Below, piece by piece: positions 26,274 through 33,885 of a stretch of 46,588 bases of DNA (within the stretch, counting starts at the first letter, position 1; each line of letters begins with the position of its first letter). The stretch lies in contig JANQFH010000005.1 in assembly GCA_028277945.1 (NCBI GenBank), forward strand, positions 1-46,588, given 5' to 3'. The position numbers and the translations under genes were made by a program. The notes below the pieces were generated by a model that did not search any database, was not told the DNA's origin, and worked only from the letters and a program-made list of their open reading frames with translations. This DNA comes from Oligoflexia bacterium (GTDB taxonomy: Bacteria; Bdellovibrionota_G; JANQFH01).

Positions 26274-26607
26274 AAGAGATCCCAAAATTTATATTCATGA
26301 CATAGTAACAGCAATTGAAAAAATCCAACGTTACACCAGTAAAATGACTTTTGAAGCATTTGAGGAGGATGAAAAAACTATTGACGCTGTGTTAAGAAAC
26401 TTTGAAGTCATTGGCGAAGCTTGTCGTCATGTTCCCGATGAGCTTAAGAGTAAATTTTCGGAGATCCCCTGGAACGAGATGAAAAGTATGCGCAACTTTC
26501 TGATCCATGAGTATTTTGGCATAGGTCTAGACATCATATGGAAAACAATCGAAGAAGACCTTCCAAGACTGCAATCTCAAATTCAAAGCATACTTGAAAG
26601 TGTCTAA
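26263..26607 (+). CDS. hepT: HepT-type HEPN ribonuclease toxin
   Basis: 114 aa, DUF86/HEPN family; an RNase toxin that is inactivated when MntA adds AMP to its Tyr. The motif RNxxxHxY is present (Arg77, Asn78, His82, Tyr84, in MRNFLIHEYFG). The upstream core IGEACRHVPDELK is also typical. Translation starts inside the last codons of mntA. Both catalytic (Arg, His) and modifiable (Tyr84) residues are kept, so an active pair is predicted. Confidence 0.9.
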   Translation: MPPKRDPKIYIHDIVTAIEKIQRYTSKMTFEAFEEDEKTIDAVLRNFEVIGEACRHVPDELKSKFSEIPWNEMKSMRNFLIHEYFGIGLDIIWKTIEEDLPRLQSQIQSILESV

Positions 26608-26751
26608 CTTACAGCTACAACGGAGCATAAGGTAGGGATATGCTACTCAAATCGGCCGAAAAACGGTCTCAACAACAATGCAGCTGTTAGACTTCTTTTA
26701 AAAACAACCCTGCCCCTGGTTTTTTCATGGCAGGAATTTTGCATTCCTTTT

Positions 26752-27348
26752 ATGTTAATGCTCTTTCCTCGCGCGCATCTGCATATACGCCATCGCAGTG
26801 GTAGCAAGATCAGCCTACCGCTTATTCGGCAGGTGTCCATTGGTGCGAACAGTAACAACGACGTTATCCTCACTGGCAACCAATTACCGTGTCGACTCTG
26901 CTGTGTGGTTTTCAAAAAAAATTATTACCACTTGGTTGCGGACAACGGTAGCCGTTGCCACCTACCTTTCAAAACCACCTATCTCATCAGTGGGTTCCAA
27001 CTTTACATCACCCCGGTTTCCGCAAGAGCGCGTCTGTTGTTGGGCATGCTCTGCCTCGCTGCGATCATGGCAATTGGCTATCATAGAGATCTCTTTCTGC
27101 TGCCAGCAGACTCCTTAACCCTATCCCGGCTAGACTCGGAGGCCTCATTTACCCGCAACATCGAGAGTCTACGCTATCGCATAAAGATGCTACGAGGCCT
27201 TGGCAGAGATGATCTTGCCTTGGATCTCTTAAATGAACAGATGGAACAACTACACAGACAAAACCACAGCAAACATCCGCTAACCAACCAACGATTGGCA
27301 ACCCTCTATAAGGAACTAGCGATCATTGCAAGAGAATTACAACCATAA
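26752..27348 (+). CDS. FHA-like membrane protein with short helical tail
   Basis: 198 aa, not a recognised named family. The N-terminal ~85 residues are beta-rich and resemble an FHA domain: VSIGANSNNDVIL, a middle strand with CRLCCVVF, then ADNGS. The usual phosphothreonine contacts are altered (Ala for Arg after IG, no SxxH), so phosphopeptide binding is doubtful. TM segment at about 91-111 (ARLLLGMLCLAAIMAIGYH). The tail (NIESLRYRIKMLRGLGRDDLALDLLNEQ) reads as one TPR-like helical pair. It overlaps the next gene by 23 bases, which has the same head-TM-helical plan. The neighbourhood has three Ser/Thr kinases. Confidence 0.6.
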   Translation: MLMLFPRAHLHIRHRSGSKISLPLIRQVSIGANSNNDVILTGNQLPCRLCCVVFKKNYYHLVADNGSRCHLPFKTTYLISGFQLYITPVSARARLLLGMLCLAAIMAIGYHRDLFLLPADSLTLSRLDSEASFTRNIESLRYRIKMLRGLGRDDLALDLLNEQMEQLHRQNHSKHPLTNQRLATLYKELAIIARELQP

Positions 27349-28237
27349 GTCTGATGAGCTCACCCCTGTAGATGTTGGCAGACGCCTGCATGCCATTACC
27401 AGAAAGCGGGTTTTCTCCATTGAGCTGAGAGAGGGGAACAAGTCTGCCTTTAAAATAGAGGAGTACCCACAGTATAGTTTTTGCGCAGAGGAGGAGACGA
27501 TTACGGTCAAAAGACGTCGGTTTGGCCGCGACAGGTGCTTGCGAGCACGATACGCCCAGCCCTCCGGCCCCTTCATCTTTCTTCGTCATGGTGAACTGGC
27601 GTGGAAAGTCAGCAAAGTAAAGGCGCTGCTATGGCGCGGCTCCCTCTATTACCCTGAAATCTGCCTGTTGCTGCTTATCCTGCCTCTCACCCTACTCTCC
27701 GCATCGGGTAGCGAAGCAAACACCAACTACCACAGCTCACCGCCGCCAGTACTCGAACCGCAAAAGCTAAGCTCTGCGCCAACCAACTCGCCAGCAGACA
27801 AACCACCTCAGAGCTCATCACAGAGTTTAGTAAAGGCGTTAGCCTATTTCACCCACGGCAAGCTCAAAGCAGCCAAGAGGGTGTTGCAACAACATAAACG
27901 GCCATCTGCAGATCCACAGGTTGCTCAGCTGCTCGCAGAAATTGACTACAGCCACTGCCGACAGGCCTTTGACAATAACCGTTTTCGTGCAGCGCTATTT
28001 TCCTGTACAAGCGCCATCCGATTAGCCCCTTCTCACGATAGGGCTCTACGTCTCAAGCAAGACCTCCTAAAACAAGCGCATGAGCTCTTCATGGAGGCCT
28101 ACATGCTAGAGTTCACCGCCCCCAAAGAAGCAAAGGCAAAGTATCTCCAGGTCATCTCTCATCTAGAAGCAGTTGCCGAAGAGAGCAGTTCTAACCGCTA
28201 TCTGTTACGCGCCCAAAAACGACTTAAAGACCTGTAA
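27326..28237 (+). CDS. Beta-rich/TM/TPR membrane protein of unknown function
   Basis: 303 aa from a TTG at 27326 (AAGGA 11 bases upstream); the start is uncertain. Residues 1-105 are beta-rich and basic (ETITVKRRRFGRDRC, GPFIFLRHGELAWKV) and may be a degenerate FHA-like fold. TM at about 110-128 (YYPEICLLLLILPLTLLS). A Pro/Ser-rich linker runs to about 165, then TPR-like helices to the end (LVKALAYFTHGKLKAAKRVL, FRAALFSCTSAIRLAPSHDRAL). Translationally coupled to the FHA-like gene; the two probably form a membrane complex. The 3' end overlaps the convergent metallopeptidase gene by 14 bases. Confidence 0.6.
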   Translation: MQENYNHKSDELTPVDVGRRLHAITRKRVFSIELREGNKSAFKIEEYPQYSFCAEEETITVKRRRFGRDRCLRARYAQPSGPFIFLRHGELAWKVSKVKALLWRGSLYYPEICLLLLILPLTLLSASGSEANTNYHSSPPPVLEPQKLSSAPTNSPADKPPQSSSQSLVKALAYFTHGKLKAAKRVLQQHKRPSADPQVAQLLAEIDYSHCRQAFDNNRFRAALFSCTSAIRLAPSHDRALRLKQDLLKQAHELFMEAYMLEFTAPKEAKAKYLQVISHLEAVAEESSSNRYLLRAQKRLKDL

Positions 28238-30389
28238 TCTCAGCAACCACACGTTGGCGCCATATCTTCGCGGCTGGCTCTTCTCCTGCCGCAGCAAAAT
28301 AGATAGCAGCCCGTTCCACATCTCCTTGACGGTAGAAGTACTCTCCTAAAAGTCGCTGCCGTTTTGCATGGAGTGCCTTAGGAAGGCGCGCAAAACGTTG
28401 ATCGTTGTCAAGTTGGGCAACCACGGTTGCCAACTTATCCGCTTCTCCTTTATCGACCTTGAGCTGGGTGACACTTTGCCACCAGAGCATCTCCACAAAA
28501 CCATGCCCGTCCTCAAGCCACTCGGTAACCAGCTTAAGCCGTTCACTCGTGGAACGCTTCTGTAGGAATGTCCTGGCTTGCGTTGGCATACCGAGCTCTA
28601 ACATTCTTATCACCAGTCGCTGGTCCCTGGAGAGTTTAGCCATGGGAACACGTTGGTAAGAGGCCAACGCCAACAGGCTCTGGTCGTGGTGCAAAAATAA
28701 ATCCCCGAGCAGACGCCAGGCAACGTTGTTATGAGTCTTTCGCTTCACCAGTGTCCGTGCCAAAAGGTATGACTCTAAACTCCCTTGCCAACTGGGGTTC
28801 TCTTGGTAAACATAGGTGAGTCCATAGAGATCCGCTGCTGCACCACCGGAAAGAGCGTAGCTTTTCACAAAACATCCACGTGCGCGCTCAAAGTCCCCCG
28901 ATACTGTCGCTCTATAACCTACTGCTCGCAAGCTTGCTGTTTCATGTGGACAACGACGCTGAAAGATCGCCTTTCTTGCTAACACTGGCTGCATCTCTTC
29001 TCTATCCCCGGCAGAAAGCACAACATCATCCAGCCAGCTCCGCCACTGCGAGATGAGTTCGTGGATTTCTAGTTGATAGACTCGCTGAAACCTACCGGTT
29101 CGATACACCTCTTTGAACCGATCTAACCCATAACGCTGCAGCAAAAACTCGACAAAAGAGCCGGCAACGCTATAGCTCTGTTTCATGGGAAATTGATAAA
29201 ACTTAAGACCTTGCATCACCTCTTTGACATCGGGTGGCCGCTCCCTCTCCATAACTGCCTTGGCCCACTGGTGGGTGCTGAACTTACCCTGCCAACCCTC
29301 CAACGCAACCGCCAGGCCTTCCATCAGTCCAGGCGTTCTTGCCAAGCCGAGTCGAGCTATGCCAAAGGCGCCTGCTAACACGTGGGTCAACTCATGCTTT
29401 AGAATGGTATTGGGAAATGCGGCTGGCAGCATGTGCACCTCGCGGTTGATGGGGTCACCAATAAGCGTCTTTCCTGCACCTGTAAGGCGTTTCTTGCTTG
29501 CTACATCGCCGTAGACATAAATGGTGATGGGTTGTTTGTTGTCTTCGAGCTGCAACTCCCGCCTAATGGTGTCAAACCAATACTGGCAGTCACTCTTGAA
29601 CTCATCTGGGTTAAAATCTTGGCTGGAGAGCCGACGATCATAAAACAGCTGAAAGCCCTCGCCAGCTAGCTTGCTTCCCAGGGATCGGCGCAGGTAGTCT
29701 CTGGAGGTGTAAAAACCAAGATGGCTCTCAGACAAAAAGAGCCCAGCCAGCAGCAAAGTCAAAAACCAAAATCCAGCAGCTCGTCGTGTGCGCCAGGTAA
29801 AGATGCTCTGCCAGTCCAACAGCAACCACCACAGAGCTAGTCCCAAAACAAAGAGCCGGTAGAGCACTAGCCGCGCATCAATGGCAAGTGCCGGATCGTA
29901 GATAGGGCCAGGAAAGTAGCCAAAAAATGCGTTAAACGCATAAAGGGGTACACCATAGACCGTTCGCAGCAGCGTGAAGGTTACTGAGAGCAGCAGCAAC
30001 AAGAAGAACAGCACCACTGCCAGCCAGCGTCTCCTGGTATGGTTATGCAAAAAGATCGCTACAGCCGTAGCAAAGACAACCGAGACACCCGGCAGTAGCA
30101 GGTAAAATCCTAAACCAGAAAGCAGGCCACAACCACCAACACGCAGCGCATTCAAGCTGCTGATGAGCAGCGGCAGCGCTAGTAACCCTAAATTCATCAG
30201 CAGAGTGTGGCTCAGGTTCGTGATGGACTGTTGGCGTGGCCTACAGACTATGGTGTGGACAGCAACGACCGGTACCACAGCAACAGCCATAGAGATGGCA
30301 AATTCATAACCTGGCACCGCTGCAAGGGGAAAAGATAGCGTCGCCACAGCGACGCCAGCGAGTAGAAGGATACAACCGAAATAAAACAT
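28224..30389 (-). CDS. Polytopic membrane zinc metallopeptidase with TPR-like tail
   Basis: 721 aa. About six or seven hydrophobic segments in residues 1-220. A soluble domain follows with KHELTHVLAG (HEXXH at 332-336) and LMEGLAVALEG, whose Glu357 sits about 20 residues on, as in gluzincin (peptidase MA-like) metallopeptidases. From about 480 the protein is helical with TPR-like repeats (RATVSGDFERARGCFVKSYALSG). The inferred topology puts the peptidase and TPR tail outside the inner membrane. The ATG directly follows the TAG stop of the PEGA kinase with no gap, so the two are translated together. Natural substrates are unknown. Confidence 0.8.
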   Translation of the reverse strand: MFYFGCILLLAGVAVATLSFPLAAVPGYEFAISMAVAVVPVVAVHTIVCRPRQQSITNLSHTLLMNLGLLALPLLISSLNALRVGGCGLLSGLGFYLLLPGVSVVFATAVAIFLHNHTRRRWLAVVLFFLLLLLSVTFTLLRTVYGVPLYAFNAFFGYFPGPIYDPALAIDARLVLYRLFVLGLALWWLLLDWQSIFTWRTRRAAGFWFLTLLLAGLFLSESHLGFYTSRDYLRRSLGSKLAGEGFQLFYDRRLSSQDFNPDEFKSDCQYWFDTIRRELQLEDNKQPITIYVYGDVASKKRLTGAGKTLIGDPINREVHMLPAAFPNTILKHELTHVLAGAFGIARLGLARTPGLMEGLAVALEGWQGKFSTHQWAKAVMERERPPDVKEVMQGLKFYQFPMKQSYSVAGSFVEFLLQRYGLDRFKEVYRTGRFQRVYQLEIHELISQWRSWLDDVVLSAGDREEMQPVLARKAIFQRRCPHETASLRAVGYRATVSGDFERARGCFVKSYALSGGAAADLYGLTYVYQENPSWQGSLESYLLARTLVKRKTHNNVAWRLLGDLFLHHDQSLLALASYQRVPMAKLSRDQRLVIRMLELGMPTQARTFLQKRSTSERLKLVTEWLEDGHGFVEMLWWQSVTQLKVDKGEADKLATVVAQLDNDQRFARLPKALHAKRQRLLGEYFYRQGDVERAAIYFAAAGEEPAAKIWRQRVVAEITGL

Positions 30390-31628
30390 CTAGTGGATTT
30401 TTTCAAATAAGCTCAACTCAGCTCCTGGCTTAACGTGCAAGGGTAGCTCGCGTCTTTGACCATCTGCCGTAACCATGTGCAGCAGGTAGTCACCTTGGGG
30501 AACTTCAACATCAAACAGAGGTGTCACACCAAGAAAGTTACCATTCAGATAGACGGAAGACCATGGATGGCTATTAACATTTATAAGACCGCGCATCTCT
30601 TCCACCACCGCTGTAGGTCCTAACGGTTTTGCTGGCTGAGGCTCTCGCGCCATGGAGCTCGGGTAGAGAACAGAGAGCAACATCACGCCAATCGCAGCAG
30701 CAAAGAGCTGCAGCGAACTACGGTTGGTAAAAGCAGAGCGCCGCTGTTCAAGTATTGCCGTCTCTACCAGGGATTGGTGTTGGCGCGAGGCGGTATCCAC
30801 ATAGATCGTCGCCATCAGCTGCTGCAAACAGCGCTGCGGCCCGCTATCACTTCTGCAGTGAGCAGAGAGACAGTCTAGCAGCTCTTGTTTCATGGCAGCG
30901 ACATCTGGATGCCGCTTCTGTGGATTGGCCTGCGTCGCACGTTGTAAGATATTACGCAACTCAACCGGCACATCTTGCTGCGCAAGGCGCGCTGCCGTTT
31001 CAACCTCAACCCCCAACAGGTTGAGTAGCAGTACCCCGGTAGAGTAGAGCTCCGAGTGCACGGTGTACTCACGCTTGTGCAGATACTCGGGTGGCATAAA
31101 GCGACGCTTGCCACGAAAACCTGAGGTAGACTCGCTCTCGGTGGCGTACCTGGCAATGCCAAAGTCAATGAGTTTCACAACCCCGTCATAGGTAATGAGC
31201 AGGTTGTGCAAACTGATATCTCGGTGCAGTACGGATGGTTTGCGTGTATGCAGGTAGTGTAAAGCATCTAACACGCCACAACCAATATGGACGACGTTCT
31301 CCCAGCCAATCAGCTTATTGCCCCGTAACACGACGTCGTGTAGATCTCGACCTGACAGGTACTCGGCAACAATGCAGAGATAACCATCAATCTCAACGTA
31401 GTCGTACATGTGGGCGATGTTGGGGTGTGACAACGTCGTCGTAATAGACGCCTCCTTGAAGAGCATTTGGCGAAATTCTCGACGATCTGCGTAAGCTGGC
31501 AAAATCCGCTTAACCACAACCGGCTTTTGCCAGCCATCAGCGCCATTTTTGGTTGCAAGAAAGACCTCTGCCATACCACCATCGGCAATCTTTTTCTCCA
31601 GCAGGTATGGTCCAAACGTTCTAGACAA
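30390..31628 (-). CDS. Ser/Thr protein kinase with TM segment and PEGA domain
   Basis: 412 aa. Kinase domain at about 7-250: IADGGMAEVFL, Lys40 in VVVKRIL, HRDISLHN at 135-142, DFG at 155-157, MPPEYL for APE. A single TM at about 306-324. A C-terminal PEGA domain at about 345-405 (VNSHPWSSVYLNGNFLGVTPL), probably periplasmic. HRDIS in the catalytic loop is common in myxobacterial kinases. A TTG at 31628 is the start: AGGTGAG lies six bases before it and no ATG comes before the glycine loop. It lies six bases downstream of glyS and abuts the metallopeptidase. Confidence 0.9.
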   Translation of the reverse strand: MSRTFGPYLLEKKIADGGMAEVFLATKNGADGWQKPVVVKRILPAYADRREFRQMLFKEASITTTLSHPNIAHMYDYVEIDGYLCIVAEYLSGRDLHDVVLRGNKLIGWENVVHIGCGVLDALHYLHTRKPSVLHRDISLHNLLITYDGVVKLIDFGIARYATESESTSGFRGKRRFMPPEYLHKREYTVHSELYSTGVLLLNLLGVEVETAARLAQQDVPVELRNILQRATQANPQKRHPDVAAMKQELLDCLSAHCRSDSGPQRCLQQLMATIYVDTASRQHQSLVETAILEQRRSAFTNRSSLQLFAAAIGVMLLSVLYPSSMAREPQPAKPLGPTAVVEEMRGLINVNSHPWSSVYLNGNFLGVTPLFDVEVPQGDYLLHMVTADGQRRELPLHVKPGAELSLFEKIH

Positions 31629-31634
31629 CTGCGC

Positions 31635-32939
31635 TCACCTCGATCGCTTCTGCAGCGACTCTTGAAGGAACTGAGCCAACTGTGAATCTGCGATGCGTTG
31701 CTGTTGCATGGAATCGCGCTCACGCACAGTCACGGTGTGATCTTCCAAGGTTTGCGTGTCCACGGTAATCGCGTATGGTGTGCCGATTTCGTCCTGCCTG
31801 CGGTAACGTCGACCCACCGAGCCGCTCTCATCGTAAAACATAGAAAAGCTATCTTTTAGATCGGTAAAGATCTTCTCTGCCACCTCTGGCATGCCATCCC
31901 GCTTGACCAGCGGAAACACCGCCGCCTTAATCGGTGCCACCAAAGGAGAGAGCGCCAGGACAACGCGTTCCTTCTCTTCACGGTAGGCATCTGCCAACAG
32001 GCACATGATGCTGCGGTCGCAGCCTGCTGAGGTCTCAATGATATGCGGCAAAAACCTCTCCCCAGTGGATTCATCGAAATAACTCAGCTGTTTACCAGAG
32101 GCTTCACTGTGGCGTTGTAAATCGAAATCCGTACGATCATGCACTCCTTCCAACTCCTGCCAGCCAAAAGGAAACTCATACTGAATATCGTATGCCTTGG
32201 CGGCGTAATGGGCCAACTCCTTGTCACTGTGCTCATGGAAGCGCAGTTTCTCTTGGCGTATACCAAGATCAAGATAAGACTGTAGACGCTCCTCTTTCCA
32301 ATACTCAATCCACTTCTCACCCTCTCCAGGTCTAATAAAGTACTGCATCTCCATCTGCTCAAATTCTCGAGTGCGAAAAATGAAGTTTCCAGGAGTAATC
32401 TCATTCCGAAACGCTTTGCCAATCTGAGCAATACCAAAGGGGAGCTTACGGCGGGTTGTCGCCTGAACATTGAGAAAGTTGACGTAGATACCCTGTGCTG
32501 TTTCTGGACGCAAGAAGACGACGTTTGCCTTGTCCTCGACCGGTCCCATAAAAGTTTTAAACATCAGATTGAACTGACGTGGCTGGGTGAGCTCACCGCC
32601 ACACTTTGGACACTTAGACGCATCGCCACCATCAAGCTCATCTTCACGAAAACGACCTTTACACTTTTTACAATCCACCAGCGGATCGGTAAAACCAGCA
32701 ACATGGCCTGAGGCCTCCCAGACTTTGGGGGCCATGAGAATACTGGAATCCAATCCAACGACATCGGAACGCTTTTGCACCAGTCGTTGCCACCATAATT
32801 CCTTGACGTTGCGTTTGAGCTCTACACCGAGAGGGCCATAGTCATAACAGCTGTTGATGCCACCATAGATCTCACTCGACTGGAAAATGAATCCACGCCG
32901 TTTACAGAGCGAGACCAATTTCTCCATCACGGATTCCAT
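31635..32939 (-). CDS. glyS: Glycine--tRNA ligase, single-chain class II type
   Basis: Charges tRNA-Gly; cytoplasmic. 434 aa, alpha2-dimer (archaeal/eukaryotic-like) form, not the bacterial alpha2beta2 glyQ/glyS. Visible: YGGINSCYDYGPLGVELKRN near the N-terminus; a zinc-binding pair CKKC...CPKC at about 90-115; motif 2 region RPETAQGIY and FGIAQIGKAFRNEITPG; and the C-terminal anticodon-binding domain (VAPIKAAVFPL). The ATG at 32939 follows GAGGAGGAGAGG. Flanked within 6 and 22 bases by a kinase and a substrate-binding protein, it sits in the middle of a signalling operon. Confidence 0.95.
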   Translation of the reverse strand: MESVMEKLVSLCKRRGFIFQSSEIYGGINSCYDYGPLGVELKRNVKELWWQRLVQKRSDVVGLDSSILMAPKVWEASGHVAGFTDPLVDCKKCKGRFREDELDGGDASKCPKCGGELTQPRQFNLMFKTFMGPVEDKANVVFLRPETAQGIYVNFLNVQATTRRKLPFGIAQIGKAFRNEITPGNFIFRTREFEQMEMQYFIRPGEGEKWIEYWKEERLQSYLDLGIRQEKLRFHEHSDKELAHYAAKAYDIQYEFPFGWQELEGVHDRTDFDLQRHSEASGKQLSYFDESTGERFLPHIIETSAGCDRSIMCLLADAYREEKERVVLALSPLVAPIKAAVFPLVKRDGMPEVAEKIFTDLKDSFSMFYDESGSVGRRYRRQDEIGTPYAITVDTQTLEDHTVTVRERDSMQQQRIADSQLAQFLQESLQKRSR

Positions 32940-32961
32940 CCTCTCCTCCTCACAACATCAT

Positions 32962-33882
32962 TCAATGTAGTAGATGCACCTGATAGCCAGCTGTGGTGGC
33001 GTTGGACAATATAGTCAGGACGGTCTCAGGGTCATACTTCAATTTTGTTGCCTCTTTTAAAGAAAAATTCAGTGTGATGTCTTTTTTCTCGAAGCTTTGG
33101 CTAAAAGTGGTCTGGCCGGCAAGCATGCGTTTGACGACATTCCAGGCGATACGACCCAACGATAACGGTTCAACGACAACCGTCAGAAAGCTTCCCCTAC
33201 CGGTAAAAGCGTCCGTTGAAGAGACCAACGGTAGGCGATCCTTCTGCAGGAATGGTACGATCGCCTCGATGCCAGCCTTGATTACGGTAGCATCTTTGAC
33301 CAGTAGAAAGATGTCAATCTTGTCATGAAACGTAGGCATCAGACTACCGATGTCACTAGGTTGATCTACCTTGAGCAGTGCCAACTGAGTCTGTTGTTCT
33401 GTCTGTGCCCGAACGTAGCGATCGATTTTTTTCTGGGTAAGCTTGGGATTGTAGGCAATACCAATGCGACGTTGCTTGGGAAAGATGTCTCTTAGTACCG
33501 CGAGCATCTGGGGCGCAGCGATCTCTGTTGATATCTGCACGACTTCATCCTGTTGCTCCTCAGGCGGGATGTCTCCATGTAACAGCACCAAAACGGATAG
33601 CTTTTTATCCAAAGCTGCCAACATCTCTCCAGAGGACTTACCCACTATGAGTACTACCCGTCCACCCTCAGCTTTGATGGACCGAGCTATGGCTGCTTCT
33701 CTGCCAGGTTTATAGTCAAAGTTGATAAAGGGTTTGTCTGAACTCGCGGCAAAGGCGTAGTAAACTTGATCGAGGTAAGGAGAACGGTGTCCACGGATAA
33801 CCGTGATGTCTCGATGTCTGGCATCTGCTGGACTCTGCCAAAACGACAGCAGCGCTAGCAGAAAGACGACTATTGCTCTCAT
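32962..33882 (-). CDS. Orphan ABC-type substrate-binding protein
   Basis: 306 aa, periplasmic. Signal peptide at about 1-21 (cleavage after SPADA). The fold follows ABC_sub_bind/TrpX-like proteins: two alternating alpha/beta lobes with VVLIVGKSSGEMLAAL, IGIAYNP, DIFLLVKDATVI and LPLVSSTDAF. No permease or ATPase gene is adjacent. It is three bases after the FGE-kinase stop and 22 before glyS, so it may act as a ligand-sensing partner of the kinase rather than in uptake. The ligand is unknown. Confidence 0.82.
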   Translation of the reverse strand: MRAIVVFLLALLSFWQSPADARHRDITVIRGHRSPYLDQVYYAFAASSDKPFINFDYKPGREAAIARSIKAEGGRVVLIVGKSSGEMLAALDKKLSVLVLLHGDIPPEEQQDEVVQISTEIAAPQMLAVLRDIFPKQRRIGIAYNPKLTQKKIDRYVRAQTEQQTQLALLKVDQPSDIGSLMPTFHDKIDIFLLVKDATVIKAGIEAIVPFLQKDRLPLVSSTDAFTGRGSFLTVVVEPLSLGRIAWNVVKRMLAGQTTFSQSFEKKDITLNFSLKEATKLKYDPETVLTILSNATTAGYQVHLLH

Positions 33883-33885
33883 ACG

